From contig NC_134028.1 in the NCBI RefSeq assembly GCF_964204645.1, positions 8,349,001 through 8,413,000 on the forward strand: a stretch of DNA of 64,000 nucleotides. Reading direction: 5' to 3'. This DNA comes from Tubulanus polymorphus (lineage: Eukaryota; Nemertea; Palaeonemertea; Tubulaniformes; Tubulanidae). Position numbers and translations under genes: made by a program. The notes under the pieces were generated by a model that saw nothing but the letters and a program-made list of their open reading frames with translations, had not been told where the DNA came from and searched no databases. Below, one piece after another: positions 22,501 to 32,100 of the stretch. Every line of letters starts with the position of its first letter. Positions within the stretch are counted from its first letter, which is position 1.

Positions 22501-24214
22501 GAAAAGATTCATTTACAGGCGTTTAGTTCATGTACATACCCTCCAGGTGGTGCCGATGGACTGACTGGTGGTAACTGGTCGAACGGAGTCGGCGGACCTA
22601 ACTGATTTTTCTGCTGCTCGATTTCTTTCTCTCGTAACAATCTCAACCGTTCCGATTCCTCGAGCAAAATCTGATTCTGATCAAAATACAAAACAAACAG
22701 CATCTTTTATGTATTGATCACGACAGAAAATGTTGAATTGCACGATAATTTTAGCACGGTTGGTTCTAGGCATCTGATCCATCTTTAAACTTTATTACTG
22801 TGTAAACCGATGATACGCTTTGTAAATATTAAGGTGTAATAAAGTAATTTTGAATAAATCTACATATCGATACAGATGCAACTAGTATGGTCAATTTCCT
22901 TTTATCTCAGTTTATTAAAGTTGTTTCAGTTTTATCGCTGAAGAAATTGACACTGACATAACTGAGTATAACTTAGTGAACCAGGCGGAACCTCACAGAA
23001 TCATTGATCACCACAGTATCCTTTACGTTTACTAGCTTTAGTTGATACTAACTTGCTGATGTTTCAATTTTTCTTCTTCCTCTCTTCTTTGTCTCTCTTT
23101 CTCTTCTTGTTTCGCGAGTTCTTCTTTCACCAGTTTCGCTTTATGTTTCTTCTGAAAATGAATGCGAATACGATGAGGAAAATGTATTACGATGATAGGC
23201 CCGGCGTAAATATGACCCCTACCTACCTCTTCTTCTTTTCGTCTGGCTTCTTCTACAGCATATTTTTCTTTAAGTAGCTTCTTAACTTGTTCCGCTTTAG
23301 GAAAAACCACCTCTAATTTCTAGGAATGAATAAAATTGGCTGATATTTCAAATCTATAAATGATGTATCATACATGTAATTATAATGCAATTTCATATCT
23401 TTCTAGGACTTATTGACCCAATTTTATGACCTAATGTTGAAACTTCTACTAACGGTCTGACAAATAGAAATATATCTAGAAAGTCTTAATTTACCGGTAG
23501 TAAGATCAGATATTATCAATTGTGCGCTGTAATGTTATTTCAATGAAATCATATTCAAAAGGAATTAATTAACGTACTTTTTTGTTATTAGCCCGGTCGA
23601 CGGTTTGTGTAGTTCTGTATTCTGGATGTTTTGGTAATTTTTCGACGAATAATCTACAAAGACAAAAATTGTATTATCTCCTTCCGAGTACTCAATCTGG
23701 TTACGGTAAACCCTATTAAAACGATTTTCACTGCACGGATTTTTTTTCAATTTTGTATATACTAGATTTAATTCCAATCAACATGGAATCTGGGCTTGCA
23801 CAAAACAAACCAAAACCGATAAATATGTAAGACATCTTTGAACCCTTTCTACACCTCAGTGCGGTGTATAAAATAGTGATGGACTGCTAGTACGTCGCAA
23901 TGTTGTGTATTTATGCTATTTAGTAATTTATTTTTTATCTCTACTACGTCGACCCCTACAGAGTTAAGATATTGAACATTGTACCGTAATGCTTACGAGA
24001 TGAATTTCGAGTATAAGATAAAAGCACTCTCCAAATTGCCTTCTTCGTAGTAAACGTTGGCCATACGAATCATTTCGAGCCCCGAACGAAAATATCGCCT
24101 CGGCGGAATCGTTGGATCGACGTCGACCTGGCAGCCGTAGTCGCACAACGCGCAAACGCGTTTACCCGGATCGCGAATATCCGGGAATAATCCTTCGGCA
24201 GGAACGCGATTCAT
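18659..24214 (-). CDS. STAMBP: STAM-binding protein / AMSH, JAMM deubiquitinase (complete)
   Basis: Ten coding exons on the minus strand: 24214-23997, 23653-23578, 23319-23227, 23151-23053, 22676-22540, 21950-21764, 20857-20720, 20088-19976, 19535-19433 and 18724-18659. They sum to 1230 nt, encoding 409 aa, against about 424 in human AMSH. Phases join cleanly. Order: N-terminal MIT domain (about 15-105), coiled coil (about 105-190), a STAM SH3-binding motif PIIDRSSKP (211-219), then the JAMM domain with the catalytic Glu of [10 protein letters not shown] (E261), GWIHTHP (H316, H318) and FLSSVD (D329), and the second zinc site around C372 and H378/H380. The enzyme cleaves K63-linked ubiquitin chains on endosomes with ESCRT-0/III. 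Start: first ATG after an acceptor near 24231, so a 5' UTR intron is likely. AMSH-LP is the alternative paralogue name; an invertebrate gene predates that split. Confidence 0.96.
19790..19925 (-). repeat. tRNA-like SINE, copy F1, with tandem tail
   Basis: Read on the minus strand it has an A-box-like TGGCTGAGTCTAG and a B-box GGTTCGAATCC, the signature of a tRNA-derived SINE. The B-box/A-box block recurs at 36755-36870, 52850-52935 and 54570-54640. Next to it at 19883-19920 is a short tandem array of GCAGGTACATGC. Confidence 0.6.
19976..20857 (-). CDS. STAMBP: STAMBP: JAMM zinc-binding exons
   Basis: Exon 20857-20720 (46 codons) ends in TLGWIH with the first zinc histidine. Exon 20088-19976 starts [17 protein letters not shown], giving the second histidine and the aspartate. 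The JAMM motif H-x-H-P-x(6)-S-x-x-D is complete, so the enzyme should be active. The exon junction falls between the two zinc-ligand histidines. Confidence 0.96.
20887..21004 (-). pseudogene. STAMBP: Truncated tandem duplicate of STAMBP JAMM exon 7
   Basis: A 147-bp block (20740-20886) is repeated directly at 20887-21033 with only a few mismatches. The upstream (in gene sense) copy keeps the acceptor and about 39 codons but lacks the last codons and the donor, because the duplication breaks inside the exon after the HDL codons. If its acceptor were used, reading on would reach a stop within about 14 codons, so it is probably skipped or acts as a poison exon. Confidence 0.85.
21263..21550. mobile_element. 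TTAA-flanked MITE (family J)
   Basis: Inverted ends CACATTCGTTGCCA and TGGCAGTGAATATG, with TTAA immediately outside both ends. It contains a direct 21-bp duplication at about 21411-21455. A related end lies at 46600-46715. TTAA targets suggest a piggyBac-mobilised element. Confidence 0.55.
21583..21699. repeat. Family B MITE, copy 4
   Basis: GGATCCAGTTTCAGTC to CTGTGGAACTGGGTCC with the GAGTTAACTC palindrome core; in a STAMBP intron. Confidence 0.8.
21764..21950 (-). CDS. STAMBP: STAMBP: SH3-ligand and catalytic-Glu exon
   Basis: Encodes [12 protein letters not shown], which fits the PX(V/I)(D/N)RXXKP motif that binds STAM SH3 domains, then the first JAMM strand and helix ([20 protein letters not shown]) and [12 protein letters not shown] with the catalytic glutamate. 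The donor is GTGAGT directly after the KL codons. Confidence 0.95.
22363..22476. repeat. Family C MITE, copy 1
   Basis: Almost perfect 114-bp palindrome. Ends are TCCAGGGCCCGGTT and its near complement, the interior has CCTGGTATTATCTTTAAC, and the centre is AATTGAAAATGAATT. Six copies in the window (22363, 28394, 38391, 38639, 48270, 57602). Confidence 0.85.
22540..23319 (-). CDS. STAMBP: STAMBP: charged coiled-coil exons
   Basis: Exons 23319-23227 (31 codons), 23151-23053 (33 codons) and 22676-22540 encode Lys/Glu/Arg/Gln-rich helices beginning [17 protein letters not shown], followed by a Pro-rich segment ending PSAPPGG. The first two exons are whole numbers of codons. At the third, two nearby acceptors (AG at 22677-22678 or 22671-22672) would include or drop Asn-Gln. 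Confidence 0.92.
23578..24214 (-). CDS. STAMBP: STAMBP: MIT-domain exons
   Basis: Exons 24214-23997 and 23653-23578 encode the start of the protein and most of the MIT domain. [35 protein letters not shown] is interrupted by the exon junction inside a serine codon, then continues as [13 protein letters not shown]. The PPRRYFRSG and GN-E-AFILY motifs are almost identical to vertebrate AMSH. In that family the MIT domain docks on CHMP (ESCRT-III) tails. Confidence 0.95.
23840..23945. repeat. Family E MITE, copy 4 (5' fragment)
   Basis: Starts GAACCCTTTCTACACC with the GTGCGGTGTATAAAAT and GATGGACTGCTAGTACG blocks; truncated 30-50 bp before the first STAMBP coding exon. Confidence 0.6.
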
Positions 24215-24231
24215 CTCCGATGTATACCGTA

Positions 24232-26362
24232 ACTGAAAAAGAAAGATAATAGAAATACATGACGAGCGTTAATAAGCAGGGTTAGGTAGAGCAAACCGTT
24301 TCTTATAAGACTTACGTTAGACACTCAATATTTTGAACGCCTAAATACAATCATGGGAGAAAAATTGAAAAAGAGCAATTTCCGTAAAAAAATTAAGGAC
24401 AAAATATCATGGGTAGTTTCATGGGAAAAGAGTCTAAAGGGCGTTGCCAGAATGCCCTTTTCTTATTTTTGTCCCGAAAATATTTGATAATAACCTCAGA
24501 TCTTGCTTGTGGGCCCTCCCTAGTAAGTGACCTAATTGTTGGTATTAGGCTCAGCTTATAATCAAATGGGCTTCGTGAAAAATATCAACAAGTTGCTGTC
24601 AACAATGATATTGATAAATCTTTTTATCGACTTGAGGGACTATAAAAAAAAATTTAGTATGATTTTATATAAATGTTTCACCGTACAGAATAGTATCTAC
24701 TCACTTGATCTACTGTTAGAATATAACAGGAATGAAAATACATGGGCTTATAATTGAAAAGATGTTCATTCAGTTGACGAACCATGTCCACAGACTTTAT
24801 AGAAGTAGACCAAGTATAGTAGAAGGGTTCTTACTTTATTCTTTGTAGAGCTAAATTTTCATGTCACTTTTGTCAAGAATATATCGATAACCAATACACA
24901 AAGCAATGACACATAAAACGGTTTTATTTATTTTTAGGCAACTGTCAAATAGACCTGTCAAATTTCGCAAAGATACACCGTCCGCTAGCGCCACCTACGA
25001 TACCGAAATTCTGCTAAATTTTACGATTTCACTAACTTTAGGGTGGCACGTTAAAAATGACAATCACAGTTTCTGAACTGATCATACACTCTTTGGTACC
25101 TGTCGTATCTTTAACAGTCTAACCGATAAATATCGATAAATTGAGGCCTCAGCGCGATTTTAGATTGTACTTATTTCCTACTTTGTGCGGACTGCGGAAC
25201 GGACATAGAATAGGATAGCGAATTGAGTCTCAAATTTCTTACGCTCGTCGTGGTTCTCTATTTCAAATCTAGAATCAATCATAGAATCGTATTGGCTACT
25301 GTTGGCGTATCATATCCAGATCATTAGATGCAACAGTAGTTTCACTGTGTGGAATACGGGACGGTCATTCAATAAAATTGAATTAACTTGACAAAATTCT
25401 ATTTCGCCCTTTAAGCGCCCCTTTCTTAAGATCCCTGTACCATTCTATTGTCAAAAATACTCGTTCGATATCAGCTAACCATTGATCCCCCTTATTGCCT
25501 TATATCCATCTAATTAACGAGCAATTGTTAATGAAAAGTGCGGTAACTGTAATTGCGGCTTGTGATTGGTCGAATTCTCTAGCAGGCATTTTGTATGTCA
25601 ACAACTGACAACTCTCTGAAATCTGGAATTATCACTAGGAATTTGAACTGTTTCCAGGTTCCACTTTGATTTAGGAATATATCTGCCGTTTTTGTAAGTA
25701 CCGTCCTCGTCGTATGAATGTCTGTTTCATTGTCGTTAAAGATTGTTGTTGAAAAACGTGTGGTTGTCAACAAGAAGATGACTGAAAAAAAAACCAGACT
25801 CAGAAAATCGAGATTCTTCACCATGCACTAATTTAATTAAAAAAACCTAAATTAAATTTTATTATTGCTATCTACGAACTCAATCTGAAGCGTTTACTGT
25901 GAATGGACCATTCACTTTTAAGCATTAAATTGTACCGGGGTAAGGCCTTTAGTCAGTAACCTGTCTGTGGTCGTGGTTTAGTTTCATGATCATGGGATAT
26001 TTTCACAAACCACATCTAGGCCTAATTGGTTGGTATAAGCCCATCCAATTATAAAAGCTGCCTTCATCAACGATTAGGACACTAACTATCTATATAGCCA
26101 GCTGAAAGTAGGCCTAAAACTTTGATGAATCAGTAGGCCTAGTCACGATATCCACGTTGAATGACTTAATGATTTGAGATCGAAGAAGGGTTTGTCAAAC
26201 CATCAGGTCGAAGAAACTGTCCTTGTAAAACTTATGAATTTTATGATGTTTTCAGATCGAAAGTTTGAACGGCGCGCCAAAGTGAGATTTTAATAGGACC
26301 TAGAAAAGAAGATAAACAGGACAATTCAGTAAATTTCCTTGGATAAAATGTTTTTATAAATA
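24232..26362. promoter_or_regulatory. Upstream region of STAMBP, possibly shared with a divergent FAM13 first exon
   Basis: The STAMBP start exon is preceded by an acceptor, so its promoter and a non-coding exon should lie in this interval. I cannot place them by sequence alone. The tract 25140-25330 is repeat-free and somewhat GC-richer (GCGCGATTTTAG, GTGCGGACTGCGGAACGG) and is the best candidate. No TATA box or strong initiator was recognised. Confidence 0.3.
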
Positions 26363-26428
26363 ATGCAAAAAGATCAAATGGTTCGTTCAGTTAAATCAAA
26401 AATGGGATCGTCTTCAAAAAATTCAGAG
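26363..26428 (+). CDS. FAM13-like: Candidate upstream first coding exon of FAM13 (option 1)
   Basis: An ATG-initiated run of 22 codons (MQKDQMVRSVKSKMGSSSKN, then SE) follows an in-frame stop and ends exactly at a good donor, GAG|GTAAGA, in phase 0. That matches the phase-0 acceptor of the first certain FAM13 exon at 35794. Human FAM13A also begins with a short variable peptide before the RhoGAP domain. There is no residue-level homology to prove it, and chance is possible. Confidence 0.3.
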
Positions 26429-26601
26429 GTAAGAACTTTTTCCATTTCTACGCTTAGTTTTGTCTTCGTGAACCAGTAAGCTCAGTAGGAAAAAATCAAA
26501 TTTTAATCACTCTTGAGGAAATGTCAATTAACCGTAGTTAAAACTGCTACTTCAGAAAATCTATCTTATCGCTGATCTGATGGCAAGATCCTGCAATTAT
26601 A

Positions 26602-26770
26602 CAGTAAACCCTGCCTTACTCGGACATGGCCAACTCAGACTTTTGACTAACTCGAATTATATTTCTGACTTTCCTAATGTATTTTCCTATCCTTAACTCG
26701 GACTTTCGCTTACCACGGACCTATTTTCCAGTCGCAGTTTGTCCGAGTTAGGCGAGGTTTAGGCCTACTG
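26602..26770. mobile_element. Family K (pogo-like) MITE, copy 3
   Basis: 169 bp, ends CAGTAAACCCTGCCTTACTC and TAGGCGAGGTTTAGGCCTACTG (last 20 bases matching the left TIR loosely), flanked by TA on both sides. Confidence 0.7.
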
Positions 26771-27209
26771 TAGTACGCATTTGATGCTACAATATTTTGG
26801 GCGTCAAACTAGACAGGCTAAACATCGCATAGGGTGTGGCAACTTTTTTTGCATTCGATTAAAAATGCTGAAATGTTGAGGGCACATATATACATGGGAC
26901 ATACGCCTAACACCTCATAACTTTTTTTGACAGATTAGCACGATAAGGTCTTCTTATTTGAAATTGAACCAAAAGAAATATTGGTTCGACTAATGCCAGC
27001 CAGACCAGTCGAACTTTTTTCTGCGACAACATTAAATTCCATCGTTGGATTTCCCTATCAATTTGTTGTTTTTAATATCCACTGATTAGAAGGTGTATTT
27101 ATGACCTGGGCGGGCCTATAGGCCTAGATAGTGTACCTTGGTCCACATTTCTGGGTTGAATATTTAGCTAGAAGCCTACTTAGGCCTTGAAATGATTTAT
27201 CAAAATAAT

Positions 27210-27334
27210 GGAGGCCAGTTGCTCAAAAGTTGGTTAAAGCTAACTGGTGGATAGTTGAAATGGTGACAATTGTTACAAGGGTATTTATTCACCAGTTGTT
27301 TTATCTTAAACCACCCTTTGAGCAACTGGCCCCC
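27210..27334. repeat. Family A MITE, copy 5
   Basis: GGCCAGTTGCTCAAAAGTTG on the left and CTTTGAGCAACTGGCC on the right. Confidence 0.85.
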
Positions 27335-28393
27335 TGATTTTTGATTCACAACTGTAGAGCTGTGACATTTGATCGACTTTTGTCTCACTCAAATTTGCTA
27401 GTATTGCTTAATGAAATTAACATTTGAGATTGATAAATTGTGCAGCAACTGGACAATTAGATTGTGTTAGAAAAAAACATGCATTTGGCCTCCTATGGGC
27501 ACTAATTTTCATAGGCCTATCTAATATGATTGCCTATCTCTGATTAATGTCTGATCAATATTCAGGTTATTTATTTCATAATATCCAATGGACTTTTTTT
27601 GTCGTAAATCTCGCTATATTTTGACACACGTATCGATAAACTAACCTCTTGACTTTTGGCACTCCTTTTTGCTTCAGGCTCACTAAACATACTCAAGGTT
27701 AGTCCTATTTTATTTGCATGGTTTTTGTCGTGGTGTTTGTTTGTTTCTTCCGATGATGTTCGTGCGGTGTTTGGTTCTACGCTTTTGTTTAGCTGTATTA
27801 TTGTTTTTAGCAATTTTTTATCGATGTGAATATTTTCAGTATGAATTGTTTTTTCGGAAGCGTTTCAGCATTTGTTGTTTCATTGTTCGTTGCTCCTATT
27901 CGTTGACTTTTTATCAGGGGCGGCAGATCCCAGTTTGTTCCTATTTCGAGGCAGTATTTGAGGGGAAACTAACGGCCCTAAAGCCAATTGATATTTCATG
28001 CAACTGCGAAATTATTTGAAACTCGTCGCTTGATTGTGGGTTTAATTGGAATGCGAAATCAATTTCGTACATTCATTCATTCATTTCAGTTTTTTAGTCG
28101 CAAGCATCCAAGTTGCAAAATGCCAAGCATGATCGATGAACCGTAGAAAATCTTTTGTTCCTGTAAAATCGCTGCACGCTCCAACTAGTGACATTAAAAG
28201 CGATGTTGTAAAATGCACATGCACGCGTTATCGTAAGATTTTTAGTCTCAAATTCAAAGTTCACCTCTACCTGCAATTGGCTCTCAACAGTCGCCTGCCT
28301 GCATCAGGCTAGAGCTCTATTTTGGGGTCAAGGCGCCTCGGAAAACTTTTGAAATTACTGGTTTTACGGAGAATACGGCACTACACCGGTTTT

Positions 28394-28505
28394 CTGGGCC
28401 CAGTTTTATAGAATGCGATTAACTTAAACCCGCGGGCTAACTCAATTAAAAATGAACTGAGTTAGCCCTGGGTTCAAGTTGATACCAGTCTATAAAACTG
28501 GGCCT
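28394..28505. repeat. Family C MITE, copy 2
   Basis: GGGCCCAGTTTTATAG at the left and CTATAAAACTGGGCC at the right; 55 bp before a family A copy. Confidence 0.85.
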
Positions 28506-28559
28506 TGTTGGCTATATAGGGGGGCATGTGAATTGTAGTACTGCTAAAAATGTGGACTC

Positions 28560-28690
28560 CAGGGGTCAGTTGCTCAAAAGTTGGTTAAAGATAACCAGTG
28601 GATAGATACCATAGTAACAATGACCTTTCAATTGTCACTATGTCAACCTACGAGCAATTTGCTCGCCAACCTTTGAGCAACTGGCCCCAG
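28560..28690. repeat. Family A MITE, copy 6
   Basis: GGGGTCAGTTGCTCAAAAGT on the left, CTTTGAGCAACTGGCCCC on the right; one of the best-preserved copies. Confidence 0.9.
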
Positions 28691-29409
28691 ACTACAAAGC
28701 AAAGCAGTTTGATCCGCCCCTGTTAAATGTCAATTTTTGAAAACCTTATCAAAATTCCTGATTAGTTAGTAGTGCCTGCTGCTATTGTGAAACTAATTAT
28801 ATAATTAATTTCCGGGTTGTTGATGTTTTTCCTGGTTCGGGGTCGCAGCCCTATCGCGGCGATACATCGGTGACATTTTTTATCCGCTTATGAAACTCGC
28901 GTTTAATTGAATCCTTTAATGTCACCCGAGGCCCGACCCGACCGGCAGCTGTTACTTGACTTCCTGGTTCAAATGTTAAATCGATTGTATTGTTCTTCGA
29001 ATTTGGAAAAATTGATTGATCGCTCTAATATGCCTTTTTGATATTTCCTGGCAGTATTCAAAGATTAGTTATGCTGAATTCTTTTACAGTATTTTAATAT
29101 CACTTACTATTCACGTGTTATATTTTAAGCATTTGCCTGAAATATATCGGGCTGAATCATGGAAAAAACTGGTTTTTAATCCTATTTATTTTTACTTTCC
29201 TTTAATATATTGTTAAGTACTAGTCAAGAGGTGAATCTGCACTGGTTAGACACATTCTTATCAGACCGGCAATGTTTTCGAAATAGTTATGAATCAAACC
29301 GTATGGAATACGTAGGCCTCGGCCTATATGAAATAGATATACGATATCATATTTTTTTCTTCACGATGTCTTCGTCATTTTTGTAATGTTGACCTATCAA
29401 CATTCATAC

Positions 29410-29915
29410 CGAATTATCAGCAGGTCTTTCCTGGAATTTGAACCTGGCGGGATCGAGAATGCCACACCATGAAACCCTGCCTGATTAGGGTACATGCTCA
29501 GCTCAGCCGTACGAAAATGTGTCGTACCAATCAGTATTGTAATCACTGCGGCAAACTCACGGATATCCATAGATAGAATAACCCAGGCTAAAATAAAAAC
29601 ACAAATTCTGATTGGCTGATGAGGGTTCTACACTGCAACAAAGTTTTGATGGCATCAGGTTCGAATCCCTGTTTAGGGAGCAAGGGCGGACGGATTCTTT
29701 GAAGACCTTGTTGGAATGGGCACTAAATGCGAAAAGGGCAGATTTAGCAATGGCTGCTCGCAAAACGTTGACGGGGGTTCTGGTGGCTCTCCCACAGAAA
29801 ATTTAGGATAAACAGAAAAAATGTTTTCCAGGCTTTTTGGAGGGCACATTCGAATTTTGAAGGGCGTGGACCAATCCACCCGGTCCACCCTCCTAAATCC
29901 GCCCTTGGGGAAGAT
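29410..29915. repeat. Mixed SINE-like and H-like repeat debris
   Basis: 29410-29480 and 29640-29675 carry degenerate tRNA-like blocks (GGAATTTGAACC and GGTTCGAATCCC). 29820-29915 ends AAATCCGCCCTTGGG, like the ends of H-type elements. The short open frames here look like repeat translation, not genes. Confidence 0.4.
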
Positions 29916-30359
29916 GGACCGGCTGATAGCTTTTAGGAGAAATGTCTAATATAGTTCCATCTAACAAGAATGATCCCAAGGATGTTTCAGTTATTTTTAG
30001 CCAAATGGTCTCTCATGTAGGTACATTATGTACATGGGTACATTATTAGTCAAACTCTGTTATGGTAAATGGTCATCGAGTCGTCCCATTATTTTGGACA
30101 TCCTTAATTTGTATTTCCAATTCGACCTTCAAGTTTAAGTCGTCATTTTAATGGATAAGTTATCAACATAATGTCTATCCCCCCTCACAAAAGGATTGAA
30201 TCCGAGATTCCAATTTCTATGTCTGATTCTACTTTCCAAACTAACTTTGAAATAGTCCTCGCTGATAAGGGATTATTGAAAAAAAATGACAAATCTGAAT
30301 TGGTCTGTTGCATGCCCGACTGCTATATATGTGATATATTTTTTATGTTAACAGCGGAG

Positions 30360-30878
30360 TCAATGTATTATAACATACTGTAATAACAACAGCTCTGGTG
30401 AAATTATGTGAAATGTGTATGGAAATAGTGCATGCAAATTGTCTATTTGTCCTCGGAGAGTCAGTCGGTCCTGTGTCCTGTAAGCATGATTGCGGATTAA
30501 TGCGGGAATATTATCCGAGCCGTTTCTGTCATTATGTAATATGAACCATCTACCATCAACTGCAGATATGCATGTACTGAAACCACTGAAACTGCATAAA
30601 CAAAAATGACGGCTGTCAAAATTGAAATTTACCATGCCACCAGTTGTCGTGTGTAATTTATCGTAAACAATTTTGAAATTGTGTGCTCTCAAAAGTTTTG
30701 CGCTGCATTTCGCTGTATTGACATGCGTCATTACGCAAGAACTGATGATAGCGGCTAGTATATCAATTTCAGATGAGAAAAACATTGATTTATCGCGATG
30801 AATACCACTGTCTGTATGATAGCGGATTACTTGAACTATCAAAATCATAATTTTCCCCTTGCAAGACCCTGGATTCAT
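30360..30878 (-). CDS. Unrecognised single-exon ORF, 172 aa
   Basis: An ATG-initiated frame of 172 codons on the minus strand, ending TGA, in an AT-rich stretch where other frames close quickly. The product has mixed composition with several Cys (SSCVMTHV, KCSAKLL, FCLCSF) and no signal peptide, membrane segment or motif I recognise. No repeat family named here overlaps it. It could be a lineage-specific gene, an exon, the remains of a transposon ORF, or chance, which is not negligible for this length in 64 kb. Confidence 0.2.
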   Translation of the reverse strand: MNPGSCKGKIMILIVQVIRYHTDSGIHRDKSMFFSSEIDILAAIISSCVMTHVNTAKCSAKLLRAHNFKIVYDKLHTTTGGMVNFNFDSRHFCLCSFSGFSTCISAVDGRWFILHNDRNGSDNIPALIRNHAYRTQDRLTLRGQIDNLHALFPYTFHIISPELLLLQYVIIH

Positions 30879-31039
30879 CTAGGAACGGAAAAATTCCATT
30901 TTAAATTCGAATAGATTTGACAAAGACGATAAAGAGCCGCTTGCGAATGGTGCAGATATGTAGTAAATATGGTTCTATGATGCATACACGCTTGCTACTG
31001 CTCCCAGCTCCCTTTGCTGAGTGTATTCTTCAGCTCGTG

Positions 31040-31368
31040 TGCGTTTATGAGAAACAACAAACTCGCTTGTTTTCTTTGTTTCCCTGCGTCGGTTCGATTT
31101 ACAAGAAACATGTTTGACCGTTGAAACGCGGAAACATGCTTGTTTCCGTGTGTCTCTTTGTCATGCGTGTTTACGAGAAACAGGAAAGCTTGTTTCCTTG
31201 TTTCCCTGCATCCGGTGCATTTACGAGAAACATGTTTTATTGTTGAACAAGAGAAACAGGCTTGTTTCCGTGTGTCCCTTTGTCATGTGCGTTTATGAGA
31301 AACAAGAAACAGGCTTGTTTCTGTGTGTCCCTGTATTGGTTGCATTTACAGGAAACATGTTCGATTCC
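31040..31368. repeat. Family I tandem array (period about 122-127 bp)
   Basis: About two and a half copies of a unit containing GCTTGTTTCCGTGTGTC, CATTTACGAGAAACATGTTT and related inverted motifs. Equivalent points lie at 31063 and 31190, and at 31139 and 31261. Each unit can form hairpins because AAACATG and CATGTTT alternate. Confidence 0.75.
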
Positions 31369-31872
31369 GCTTTGCGTGAGTTGGGATTTACAAGTGCATT
31401 TTTATGGGGTATTATATAGGCCTATTCGGGGTGACCAGTAGGCTGATACAATTTTTTTCATCTTCGTTTCTTTGATGAAAACGCTGGAAAAATCTATTCC
31501 AATCATCCTCAATTGTTGGGTTTTCACTTATCAGCCTATTCCGGGTATTCAGGAATATCCTCTCGGTTTTCTTTTCGAAAAAATTGCCCTTGAAAAATCG
31601 AAAGCCGATTGTTTTGAGCTGTAATTTAACGATATTCACGAGCTCCAATCATGCCTTTACTATGGGATGATTACAGTTATTTTTTTCAATTTTCTGTTCA
31701 TGAATTCATGACTGGTCTGAATTTCCGTAACCTAGTTGCGCATTGAATCGTTCGCTTTTACTCTCGTAGTAGTCGTATTCATAGGCATTTTGATGGACAA
31801 TGAAAGAGAAATTTTTTTTGCAGTTGTTATGGAATTCGTTTCTTTGTGTAGTCGGAGCGGTATTGCTAAGAA

Positions 31873-32100
31873 TGACGTCACTGCCTACACGAGTTTACGT
31901 ACCTAACGTTACGAAAACAAATGAAAAAATAAAAACTAGCCGCGCGCGACTAGGAAAATTCTACTTCATAAATGACTCAATCGGCGAAAAGTTTTCTAAC
32001 AGGCGCCGCCTTGACTTATCGGCGAATTTTGCTGTAGGGAAAATGAACCGCTAATGATAAAAACGTATATAAAGCTCGAACGCTCGTTAACGCAATGTGT
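31873..32100 (+). promoter_or_regulatory. Promoter-like tract: CRE palindrome and TATA box
   Basis: TGACGTCA at 31873-31880 is a perfect cAMP-response-element palindrome, and TATATAAA at 32066-32073 is a consensus TATA box with CpG-rich, repeat-free sequence around it (GCGCGCGAC, GGCGCCGCC). A start site near 32095-32105 would be expected. The only downstream gene on this strand is FAM13, so it may be an alternative FAM13 promoter; this is inference. Confidence 0.35.

Noticed and set aside
23053-23277. Plus-strand Phe/Leu-rich frame
   Set aside because: Antisense of the Glu/Lys-rich STAMBP coiled-coil exons.
27571-27843. Hydrophilic 80-codon minus-strand frame with a GTTAGT donor-like end
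   Set aside because: No ATG context, no clear acceptor and no homology; the opposite strand is equally open, so it looks like chance.
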